DNA of 20,368 bases, from NCBI GenBank assembly GCA_900543795.1, contig UQSH01000031.1:1-20368 (forward strand). Reading direction: 5' to 3'. Shown in pieces: positions 7,037 through 13,282 of the stretch. The first letter of the stretch is position 1, and every line of letters starts with the position of its first letter. Below the pieces are notes generated by a model. The model worked only from the letters and a program-made list of their open reading frames with translations. It was not told the origin of the DNA and ran no database searches. Origin of the DNA: an uncultured Oscillospiraceae bacterium. Lineage in GTDB: Bacteria; Bacillota; Clostridia; Oscillospirales; Acutalibacteraceae. A program made the translations under genes and the position numbers.

Positions 7037-9625
7037 TTAAAATACTTCGGAGATTATGCTTCTTATTTCCTCCTCCGCCCGTGTAACCTCATAATAGAAT
7101 TCCCGAGAGGAAACACGCAGGGCGCCGTTACCGAGAATTATCAGCTGTTCAAGTGCATCGGAGGTAACAACTCTGACCTTGTGCTTTTTGACCAGCTCGT
7201 GCGAAACCTTTTCAATATAGGCGTCTGCCGTTTCCGCTTCCTTTGTGTAAACAATATTAATGTTGTTTACCTTTTCAACCTCACGCATATTTCCCTTAAC
7301 CTTATATGCGTCAAAAACAAGGATAACCTCGCATTTTTTGTAGCCCTGAAAGTTGCACAATATGTTTATTAAAGTGCTTCTTGCACCGTCAATATCCGTT
7401 TTAGCCGTTTCTTTGAGGCTTTCCCACGAAAAAATAACATTGTAGCCGTCAACAAGCAGATATTCCTTTCCCTCGTATCTCGGCGGGCGCACGCCTTTAT
7501 ATTTCTTACTGTCTGTGCTTTCCGTTAGATTAAAATGGCGTTGAGACGGATTTTGCGAACGGCTTTTAACAGGACCGTAGGTTTGTTCAAATATTTCCAT
7601 AAGCTCCTTATCAAGTGCAAAAAGATTAACCTTTTTATCCTTTGGAGCGTTGAAGGCTCTTCTTATCTGCGCTTCGTCTAATTCGCTTTTTTCAGGCGAA
7701 AGAACGCTCGGCAGGTGCATACGGCTTTTAACCTCGTTCCATTTAACATTATAGCCTGCGCCGTGCGAGCAAAAAACAGAGTCGCAGGGATTTTCCGTGT
7801 CTGCGTCGCAGTCATAGCCTATCTCTGCGATAACCTCCTCAGCGTTGTGGCACGGCTCATATCCCTTTAAAATACAACTCAGCTTGCCCTGACCGTGTGT
7901 GTACTGCATAACCTCGCTTGCGTAATCACACATTTTGGAAACGGGCGCACTTCCGCTTAAAACAGCACAATCTCCAAGCGCTTCGGGCGGATTGAAGCTT
8001 CCCGACATACGCTGAATATCTGCCATTGCTCTGCCGATGCTCTCGCTCGGAACCTCAAGAGTAAAATCATAAACAGGCTCAATCAAAACGGATTGTGCAC
8101 TTCTCAGACCCTGCCTAACCGCTCTGTATGTTGCCTGCCTGAAATCTCCTCCCTCGGTGTGCTTCGGATGAGCCTTGCCGGAGGCAAGAATTATTTCCAT
8201 ATCGGTTATGGGCGAGCCTGTTAAAGCTCCTATATGCGTTTTTTCGTAAAGATGAGTTAAAATCAGCCTTTGCCAATTCTTGTCAAGAATATCCTCTTTA
8301 CATTCCGTTTTGAAAACAAGGCCGCTGTTTCTTTTTCCCGGCTTCATCAAAAGATGAACCTCTGCATAATGGCGAAGCGGCTCAAAATGCCCGATACCCT
8401 CAACGGTGTCTGCAACGGTTTCCTTATAAATTATGCTTCCCTTTGAAAAGGAAACACTTATTCCGAATCTTTCCTTTATGAGTGATTGCAATATTTCAAG
8501 CTGAATATTGCCCATAAGCTGAACCTGTATTTCTTTAAGCCGAGGGCTCCAAACAACCCTTAACTGCGGGTCCTCACCCTCAAGAAGCTTCATTTTTTCA
8601 AGCACGGTGTGAGAGTCTGTGTTGTCCTCAATTATTAATTTGTATGTCAAAACAGGCTCCAAAACAGGCAAAACAGAGCCGCTTTCAGCCCCAAGGCAGT
8701 CGCCGGGGCGAGTGAAGCTTATTCCCGTAACAGCACAAACCGAGCCTGCGGGCACCTCGTCTGCGGCTTTGAATTTTTCGCCCGAATAAATTCTTATTTG
8801 ATTAACCTTTTCGGAATTTGTGTTTTTGTCGCTTTGCAGTATTTCCTTAACTTTAAGCACTCCGCCGGTAACTTTAAGAAATGTTAGGCGCTGCCCCTTG
8901 TCCTGCGAAATTTTAAACACTCTGCCTGCAAATTCATTGCTGTAATCGGGCATTTGCGTAAATTCGTTTAGGCGGTCTAAAAATTCACTAACACCCGTAA
9001 GCCTTAACGCAGAGCCGAACATACAGGGGAAAATTTTTCTGCTTTTTATGCAGGAAATAATATCCTTTTTGTCAATAAAATTATTTTCATAATACTTATT
9101 AAGCAGAGCTTCGTCGCAAAGAGCGGCGTTTTCGTAAAACTCATTATCTTCGGTGTTTTCAAAATCAACAAATCCACCCTTGAATTTTGCTTTAAGCTCG
9201 TTGAGTATTCGGTCCCTGTCGGCACCGTCTAAATCCATTTTGTTTACAAAGATGAAGCAGGGCACATTATATTTTTTAAGAAGCCTCCAAAGCGTTTGCG
9301 TGTGGCTTTGGATACCGTCCGTTGCGCTGATAACAAGAACGGCGCAGTCTAAAACCTGCAAGGTGCGTTCCGTTTCCGCCGAAAAATCAACATGCCCAGG
9401 AGTGTCAAGAAGGGTAAACTGTGTGTTCTTGTAATTCAAAATCGCCTGCTTTGAAAAAATTGTTATTCCGCGGCTTCGTTCAAGTGAAAATGTGTCTAAA
9501 AAAGAATCCCTTCTGTCAACTCTGCCAAGCCTGTTAATGCTTCCCGATTGATACAGCATTGCTTCGCACAGCGTTGTTTTTCCCGAATCAACATGTGCAA
9601 GCACACCGATAACAATTCTTTTCAT
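7037..9625 (-). CDS. TetM/EF-G-like ribosomal GTPase fused to a C-terminal NYN (YacP/Rae1-like) nuclease
   Basis: This is an 862-residue two-part protein. Residues 1-640 or so are a translational GTPase of the ribosomal-protection (TetM/TetO/TetB(P)) branch. G1 is AHVDSGKT (10-17), G2 RGIT (52-55), G3 DTPGH (74-78) and G4 NKMD (128-131); the EF-G-like domains II-V follow. A charged linker (about 640-720) leads to residues 721-862, which closely follow Bacillus YacP/Rae1: LLVDGYNVI with D726, LVFDAYKVKG with D772, TKEAETAD with D801, TSD with D823, and GNGALRVSSREF. TetM-type proteins enter the ribosomal A site; Rae1 is a ribosome-associated nuclease that cuts mRNA in the A site. A ribosome surveillance role is an inference. 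The loop that displaces tetracycline in TetM (YSPVSTPADF) is replaced by HPKHTEGGDF. The SD is AAGGTGG; the leader is only about 23 bases, with no tet(M)-style attenuator. It is monocistronic. Confidence 0.9.
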   Translation of the reverse strand: MKRIVIGVLAHVDSGKTTLCEAMLYQSGSINRLGRVDRRDSFLDTFSLERSRGITIFSKQAILNYKNTQFTLLDTPGHVDFSAETERTLQVLDCAVLVISATDGIQSHTQTLWRLLKKYNVPCFIFVNKMDLDGADRDRILNELKAKFKGGFVDFENTEDNEFYENAALCDEALLNKYYENNFIDKKDIISCIKSRKIFPCMFGSALRLTGVSEFLDRLNEFTQMPDYSNEFAGRVFKISQDKGQRLTFLKVTGGVLKVKEILQSDKNTNSEKVNQIRIYSGEKFKAADEVPAGSVCAVTGISFTRPGDCLGAESGSVLPVLEPVLTYKLIIEDNTDSHTVLEKMKLLEGEDPQLRVVWSPRLKEIQVQLMGNIQLEILQSLIKERFGISVSFSKGSIIYKETVADTVEGIGHFEPLRHYAEVHLLMKPGKRNSGLVFKTECKEDILDKNWQRLILTHLYEKTHIGALTGSPITDMEIILASGKAHPKHTEGGDFRQATYRAVRQGLRSAQSVLIEPVYDFTLEVPSESIGRAMADIQRMSGSFNPPEALGDCAVLSGSAPVSKMCDYASEVMQYTHGQGKLSCILKGYEPCHNAEEVIAEIGYDCDADTENPCDSVFCSHGAGYNVKWNEVKSRMHLPSVLSPEKSELDEAQIRRAFNAPKDKKVNLFALDKELMEIFEQTYGPVKSRSQNPSQRHFNLTESTDSKKYKGVRPPRYEGKEYLLVDGYNVIFSWESLKETAKTDIDGARSTLINILCNFQGYKKCEVILVFDAYKVKGNMREVEKVNNINIVYTKEAETADAYIEKVSHELVKKHKVRVVTSDALEQLIILGNGALRVSSREFYYEVTRAEEEIRSIISEVF

Positions 9626-9654
9626 CCCTTCACCACCTTATATATAACCTATAT

Positions 9655-9683
9655 ATAATAGCATATTCGGTTAGAAATGTAAA
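9655..9683 (-). promoter_or_regulatory. Promoter of the GTPase-NYN gene
   Basis: On the minus strand TTTACA (9683-9678) and TATTAT (9660-9655) are separated by exactly 17 bp. A TG plus one base directly precedes the -10. The predicted start point near 9648 gives a short leader of about 23 bases carrying the ribosome site AAGGTGG. Confidence 0.75.
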
Positions 9684-9696
9684 AGGTGTTTTTCTA

Positions 9697-9725
9697 TTTA
9701 CATAGTGTTGCTTTTATGATAATAT
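9697..9725 (+). promoter_or_regulatory. Promoter of the acyltransferase gene
   Basis: TTTACA at 9697-9702 and TAATAT at 9720-9725 are spaced by 17 bp, with TGA (9717-9719) forming an extended -10. Its -35 lies only 13 bases from the -35 of the divergent GTPase-NYN promoter, so the two units could compete for polymerase or share a regulator. Confidence 0.6.
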
Positions 9726-9747
9726 GTAAAGAAACGGAGGGATTTGT

Positions 9748-10881
9748 TTGGGTGAAAAGAGAATAAAAGGATTGAAATATAACAATATTGAAGCAATAAG
9801 ATTTCTTTTTGCGGTTATAATAATTTATTTTCATATTTTACACGCATATATAATGAAGCAGGCAGGAGAAAGCCAAATATATCAAACGCTTGCGGATTTA
9901 AGCAGCAACGCCGGTATTGCGGTTGAGTGCTTTTATATTTTAAGCGGCTTCTTCCTTTTTCATTCCTGTAAGAAAAAGCCTGATTTGTCGGTAAAGGAAT
10001 TTGCTTACGGAAAGGTGGCAAGGCTTCTGCCCGTGTTTTTTGCCTCCGAATTGATAGGTGTTGTGTTTTTTAAAAAAAGCCCTTATGAAATGCTTATCAA
10101 TGTTTCGTTTTTGCAATGCATAGGAATAACAGACCAATGGAAATCAATTAATTGGTATTTATCTCCTTTGTTTTGGACCTTGATTTTTTATTTTGTTTTA
10201 TTAAAATGCTTTAAAAACGATAAAAGAAAGCCGAATATCATTATCGGCTTAATAACATATTTTTCTTATGTGATTCTTTTAAATAACGGTGGCTTTTCAC
10301 GAGAAATGATTTTCGGCTTTTTAAGCGGAGGTGCTTTGAGAGCGCTTGCCGGAATAGGTCTTGGTTATTTAATTGCCGTTTGTGTTGAAAGCATAAAGGA
10401 AATGCCGAGTGTTAAGGGCTTTAAGCCTAATAAAAAGCAAAATGCATTGATAACTATTATTATATCGGTTTTTGAGTTAGCTTTTTTTATAAGCCTTATT
10501 ATTGATTTTTTATATAAAAAGCTTGCTTATGACAATCAGTTTATAGTTGTTATTCTGTTTTCCGGATTATTGCTTTGTATGCTAACCCAAAAGGGAATTT
10601 TATCACGAATATGCAATAATAAATTTTTCGGCGGCTTAGGTAAATATGCATATTCAATTTATGTTGTGCAACGAATATCATTTTATATTCTTGAAAAAAC
10701 GCTGTGGACAAATTCTGATTTTGTTCAAAATCATACATATAGGTGTATTGCGGTTTCGATCCTGTTCAGCGTTCTTTTCGGAATTGCGGCATATTATATT
10801 ATCGAAAAGCCGTTTGCAAGGCTGTTCGGAAAATTCGGTAAAAAGCTTTTTTCAAGAAAAAACCTTTGCACTGCCGAATAA
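9748..10881 (+). CDS. Acyltransferase 3 family integral membrane protein
   Basis: This is a 377-residue polytopic membrane protein of the acyltransferase-3 (OafA/WecH-like) family, whose members O- or N-acylate extracytoplasmic sugars, peptidoglycan or other surface polymers using cytoplasmic acyl-CoA. The N-terminus has the family pattern: NIEAIRFLFA (13-22) with the conserved Arg at 18, a His (H29) in the first membrane helix, then ECFYILSGFFLFHS (60-73) and RLLPVF (92-97). About ten hydrophobic segments follow. The end (YYIIEKPFARLF) is the usual EKP ending. The start is a TTG at 9748, chosen because GGAGG at 9736-9740 is 7 bases away and the next ATG would delete the conserved first helix. 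No polysaccharide genes flank it, so the acceptor is unknown. Confidence 0.85.
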   Translation: MGEKRIKGLKYNNIEAIRFLFAVIIIYFHILHAYIMKQAGESQIYQTLADLSSNAGIAVECFYILSGFFLFHSCKKKPDLSVKEFAYGKVARLLPVFFASELIGVVFFKKSPYEMLINVSFLQCIGITDQWKSINWYLSPLFWTLIFYFVLLKCFKNDKRKPNIIIGLITYFSYVILLNNGGFSREMIFGFLSGGALRALAGIGLGYLIAVCVESIKEMPSVKGFKPNKKQNALITIIISVFELAFFISLIIDFLYKKLAYDNQFIVVILFSGLLLCMLTQKGILSRICNNKFFGGLGKYAYSIYVVQRISFYILEKTLWTNSDFVQNHTYRCIAVSILFSVLFGIAAYYIIEKPFARLFGKFGKKLFSRKNLCTAE

Positions 10882-10887
10882 AAATAT

Positions 10888-10913
10888 AACCGTCCGAGCT
10901 TCCGGGCGGTTTT
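10888..10913. terminator. Bidirectional terminator between acyltransferase and spoVAC
   Basis: A 9-bp stem (10888-10896 with 10903-10911, one G-U pair) encloses a 6-base loop between two convergent genes. On the plus strand it is followed by TTTTGAATT, and on the minus strand by TATATTTTTATT, so it can serve both. Confidence 0.75.
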
Positions 10914-10922
10914 GAATTATCA

Positions 10923-11366
10923 TCAGTAAAGCTTGAATATATAAATTATAAGTCCGTAAATAAATGAGGAGGCAACTCCGTAAACTATAACGGGGCCTGC
11001 AATGGAAAACATCTGCGCCGCCGTGCCTAATATATAGCCCTCATGCTTGAATTCAAGCGCAGGGGAAACAACGGAGTTGGCAAAGCCTGTTATCGGAACG
11101 ATTGTTCCTGCTCCTGCGTGGCGTGCAATTTTATCAAAAAAGCCAACACCGGTTAAAATGGCGGTTATAATAATTAATACACTCGGAGTTGCTATTTTTA
11201 TATTTTCCTCGCTCAAGCCCGCAGATTGAAAAATTGTGTTTAAAAGCTGACCGAAGCAGCAGATTGTCCCTCCGAAAAGAAATGCCTTTAAGCAGTTTAG
11301 AAAAACAGGAGAGTTAGGACTTGCCTTGTCTGTCATTTTGCTGTATTCGTCCTTGCTGACGCTCAT
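10923..11366 (-). CDS. spoVAC: Stage V sporulation protein AC (membrane channel subunit)
   Basis: This is an integral inner-membrane subunit of the SpoVA dipicolinate channel; the Bacillus protein has been described as a mechanosensitive-channel-like component. The 147-residue length is normal. The sequence has a short hydrophilic N-terminus, the NCLKAFLFGGTICCFGQLL first helix, an LTGVGFFDKI segment (71-80), the signature AGAGTIVPITGFANSVVSPALEF (84-106) and two C-terminal helices (PVIVYGVASSFIYGLI). The ATG is preceded by AAAGGAAG. The gene is inverted relative to spoVAD and spoVAE and stands alone, with a convergent acyltransferase on one side and a divergent ABC ATPase on the other. The upstream region is very AT-rich. 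A GAATA resembling a forespore sigma-factor -35 is present there, but no convincing matching -10, so I do not call a promoter. Confidence 0.93.
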   Translation of the reverse strand: MSVSKDEYSKMTDKASPNSPVFLNCLKAFLFGGTICCFGQLLNTIFQSAGLSEENIKIATPSVLIIITAILTGVGFFDKIARHAGAGTIVPITGFANSVVSPALEFKHEGYILGTAAQMFSIAGPVIVYGVASSFIYGLIIYIFKLY

Positions 11367-11420
11367 TATTTAAAACTTCCTTTCGTTTTTTTAAATTATT
11401 ATTAATTATTGTTTAACTTT

Positions 11421-11471
11421 TTGAAATAATTATTCAATTTGCTTGACAAATTATATAATTATCTGTAATAT
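11421..11471 (+). promoter_or_regulatory. Promoter of the ABC ATPase gene with adjoining inverted repeat
   Basis: A consensus TTGACA (11443-11448) and TAATAT (11466-11471) are spaced by 17 bp. Five bases upstream of the -35 lies TTGAAATAATTATTCAA (11421-11437), an imperfect inverted repeat with 5-bp TTGAA/TTCAA arms that could be an operator. The promoter lies in the 137-bp divergent region shared with spoVAC. The ribosome site AAAGGA is at 11489-11494. Confidence 0.6.
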
Positions 11472-11503
11472 TAAAATATACTATTTGTAAAGGAATTGAT
11501 TAT

Positions 11504-12250
11504 ATGCATCTTATAGATGTTAGAAATGTTTATAAAATATATAATCCCGGCGAAAATCAGGTTAATGCGCTTGACGGAGTTTCAATAACTATTGATGAGG
11601 GCGAGTTTGTTGCAATCATCGGTCAGTCCGGCTCGGGAAAATCAACGCTTATGAATATGCTCGGCTTGCTGGACACTCCAACCTCAGGCGAGTATTACAT
11701 AAACGGAAAGCTTGTTGATGATTTAACAGACGACCAAATGAGCGAAATCAGAAATAAGCAGATAGGCTTTATTTTTCAGGGCTTTAACCTTATTTCCTCG
11801 CTGAACGCTATGGAAAATGTTGAGCTTCCGCTTGTTTACAGAGGCGTTCCCAAGCAGGAAAGGCACGAGCTTTCAACCGCAGCCCTTAAAAAGGTTGGCC
11901 TCGGCGAGCGTATGCATCATCTTCCGTCTGCTCTTTCGGGCGGTCAGCAGCAGCGTGTTGCCGTTGCGCGTGCAATTGCCGCCGCTCCTCCCGTTATTCT
12001 TGCCGATGAGCCAACGGGTAATCTTGACACCCGTTCAACCAAAGAGGTTATGCAGATTTTGCACAATCTTAAAGATGAGGGCAGAACAGTTATCGTTATC
12101 ACTCACGATAATGAGATTGCAGAGCAGGCAGAGCGTGTTATAAGAATCAGAGACGGAAAGGTTGTTGAGGATTATATCAACCCGGGCTTTGAGGAAAAAT
12201 ACGGCAGAGCCGCAAAGCAAAACAACAAAAATCCGATAGATGAGGGCTGA
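11504..12250 (+). CDS. ABC transporter ATP-binding protein, MacB/LolD type, without adjacent permease
   Basis: This is a 248-residue cytoplasmic ATPase of the MacB/LolD/FtsE group, which drives FtsX-like permeases in peptide or lipoprotein export and antimicrobial-peptide resistance. All ATPase motifs are intact: Walker A GQSGSGKS (40-47), Q-loop Q92, signature LSGGQ (144-148), Walker B VILADEP with D168 and E169, D-loop NLD (173-175) and H-loop H201. The hydrophilic tail after residue 225 is longer than usual. Such proteins are normally encoded next to an FtsX-domain permease; here the next gene is spoVAE and the previous one is divergent spoVAC, so the partner must be encoded elsewhere. The assignment to the family is secure and the substrate is unknown. 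Its own transcript ends at the hairpin 12268-12309. Confidence 0.93.
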   Translation: MHLIDVRNVYKIYNPGENQVNALDGVSITIDEGEFVAIIGQSGSGKSTLMNMLGLLDTPTSGEYYINGKLVDDLTDDQMSEIRNKQIGFIFQGFNLISSLNAMENVELPLVYRGVPKQERHELSTAALKKVGLGERMHHLPSALSGGQQQRVAVARAIAAAPPVILADEPTGNLDTRSTKEVMQILHNLKDEGRTVIVITHDNEIAEQAERVIRIRDGKVVEDYINPGFEEKYGRAAKQNNKNPIDEG

Positions 12251-12267
12251 TTAATTTTAAAATGTAT

Positions 12268-12309
12268 AAATCATCTGCAAATGAAAACAATATTTGCAGG
12301 TGATTTTTT
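12268..12309 (+). terminator. Terminator hairpin after ABC ATPase whose 3' arm carries the spoVAE ribosome site
   Basis: A 15-bp stem (12268-12282 with 12292-12306, one G-U pair) and a 9-base loop are followed by Ts up to 12309, immediately before the spoVAE ATG at 12310. AGGTGA (12298-12303), the only plausible SD for spoVAE, lies within the right arm. The arrangement is the same as that upstream of spoVAD. Confidence 0.85.
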
Positions 12310-12666
12310 ATGATGTTTTTAAAGGCTTTTATTGTTGGAGGGCTTATATGTGTTATCGGTCAGCTCCTTATTGACCTAACTAAAATGACTCCTGCAAAAA
12401 TTCTTGTTCTTTTCGTTTGTCTCGGTGTTCTTTTAGGTGCCTTCGGAATATATGATAAGCTTGTTGATTTTGCGGGTGCAGGTGCAACCGTTCCGCTAAC
12501 GGGCTTCGGTAATTCGCTTGCAAACGGAGTTAAGGAGGCAATTCGCGAGCAGGGCTTTACGGGAATAATAACCGGCGGGCTTTCGGCGTGTGCGGGAGGA
12601 GTAACCGTTGCCGTTCTTTCAGGTCTTGTTGTAGCTCTTGTTGCACGCTCAAAGGATAAAAGCTGA
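12310..12666 (+). CDS. spoVAE: Stage V sporulation protein AE (membrane channel subunit)
   Basis: This is an integral membrane subunit of the SpoVA dipicolinate channel (the SpoVAEb type), related in sequence to SpoVAC. The 118-residue length is normal. It has the FLKAFIVGGLICVIGQLL first helix, LGAFGIYDKLVDF (42-54), the shared signature AGAGATVPLTGFGNSL (55-70) and a C-terminal hydrophobic stretch (TVAVLSGLVVALVA). Two consecutive ATGs (12310 and 12313) are available; both fit the SD AGGTGA in the preceding hairpin. It is co-directional with the ABC ATPase but separated from it by a terminator. It lies 5.5 kb from spoVAD and is not linked to spoVAC, unlike the usual AC-AD-AE order. The family is certain. 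Confidence 0.93.
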   Translation: MMFLKAFIVGGLICVIGQLLIDLTKMTPAKILVLFVCLGVLLGAFGIYDKLVDFAGAGATVPLTGFGNSLANGVKEAIREQGFTGIITGGLSACAGGVTVAVLSGLVVALVARSKDKS

Positions 12667-12717
12667 TAAAACGGCGTAAATCCTCATAATTAGTTGAAAA
12701 TAAGCGACATAATTCTA

Positions 12718-12746
12718 TTGAAAAACTGCTGACACTATGATAAAAT
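12718..12746 (+). promoter_or_regulatory. Promoter of the SCP2-like gene
   Basis: TTGAAA (12718-12723) and TAAAAT (12741-12746) are spaced by 17 bp with TGA (12738-12740) forming an extended -10. It lies about 35 bases upstream of the ATG at 12782, which supports that start and argues against the in-frame ATG at 12737. Confidence 0.7.
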
Positions 12747-12781
12747 ATTTATGCAATTATAAATATTTGGAGGAAATCTAT

Positions 12782-13111
12782 ATGGCAGCAATGACTTATG
12801 AATCAATTGTTGAAACAGTTAGAAGCAAATTTTCAAACGCAGATGTAAGCTCTGTTTCGGGCACTCTTGCTTTTCAGTTTAATATTGTCGGCAAGGTTGA
12901 AGGTATTTTTTATGTTGAAATTAAAGACGGCAAGGTTAATGTTGAGCCGTATGAGTATTACGACCGTAACGCAATCATCACTATGAACGGAACAAATCTT
13001 ATTAAGCTTATCAACGGCAAGCTTGATCCCGTTCTTGCCTTCACGGCAGGAAAGCTTAAGATTGACGGAGATGTCGGAGCAGCTCTTGAGCTTATTAGAT
13101 TTATAAAATAA
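12782..13111 (+). CDS. SCP2 sterol-binding-domain-like lipid carrier protein
   Basis: This is a small soluble protein of 109 residues that forms a single SCP2-like domain. Such domains have a hydrophobic pocket for lipids or other apolar ligands. The recognisable pattern is a helix (YESIVETVRSKF), a central sheet (GTLAFQFNIVGK, GIFYVEIKDGKVNVE), then the AIITMNGTNLIKLINGKLDPVLAFTAGKLKIDGD block (about 63-96) that is the clearest SCP2 signature. In bacteria its role is mostly unknown. The start at 12782 is chosen because GGAGG (12769-12773) is 8 bases away. The in-frame ATG at 12737 is rejected because it overlaps the -10 element of the promoter at 12718-12746. The gene stands alone between a promoter and a terminator. 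Confidence 0.85.
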   Translation: MAAMTYESIVETVRSKFSNADVSSVSGTLAFQFNIVGKVEGIFYVEIKDGKVNVEPYEYYDRNAIITMNGTNLIKLINGKLDPVLAFTAGKLKIDGDVGAALELIRFIK

Positions 13112-13127
13112 TTCAAGCTATGAATTT

Positions 13128-13159
13128 AACCGCTTCGGGCAATCCGAGGCGGTTTTTTT
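13128..13159 (+). terminator. Rho-independent terminator after the SCP2-like gene
   Basis: An 11-bp stem (13128-13138 with 13144-13154, one G-U pair) and a 5-base loop are followed by seven Ts, 17 bases after the stop codon. Confidence 0.9.
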
Positions 13160-13219
13160 GATGGAATTGATAATTTTATCAGCATTATGAACAATAATTT
13201 AAAAACTTAAAAATTTTAC

Positions 13220-13248
13220 TTGTGTATATTTCCTATTTAATATATAAT
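13220..13248 (+). promoter_or_regulatory. Promoter of the GH3 beta-glucosidase gene
   Basis: A perfect TATAAT (13243-13248) lies 17 bp downstream of a partial -35, TTGTGT (13220-13225). Its predicted start point near 13255 leaves a short leader with GGAGG at 13270-13274, which supports translation from 13283. Confidence 0.65.
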
Positions 13249-13282
13249 AAAAGGGTAAATGAAAATTTTGGAGGTAAAATTT

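Noticed and set aside
7037..9625. Acquired tetracycline-resistance gene on a mobile element
   Set aside because: No transposon genes or repeats flank it, base and codon use match the neighbours, the drug-contact loop is not conserved and it has a nuclease extension.
12737..12781. Earlier in-frame ATG for the SCP2-like gene
   Set aside because: It overlaps the predicted -10 and has no SD, while the ATG at 12782 has GGAGG at the right spacing and fits the domain.
13259..13282. Earlier in-frame ATG for the GH3 gene
   Set aside because: It coincides with the expected transcript start; the GGAGG lies downstream of it and serves the ATG at 13283.
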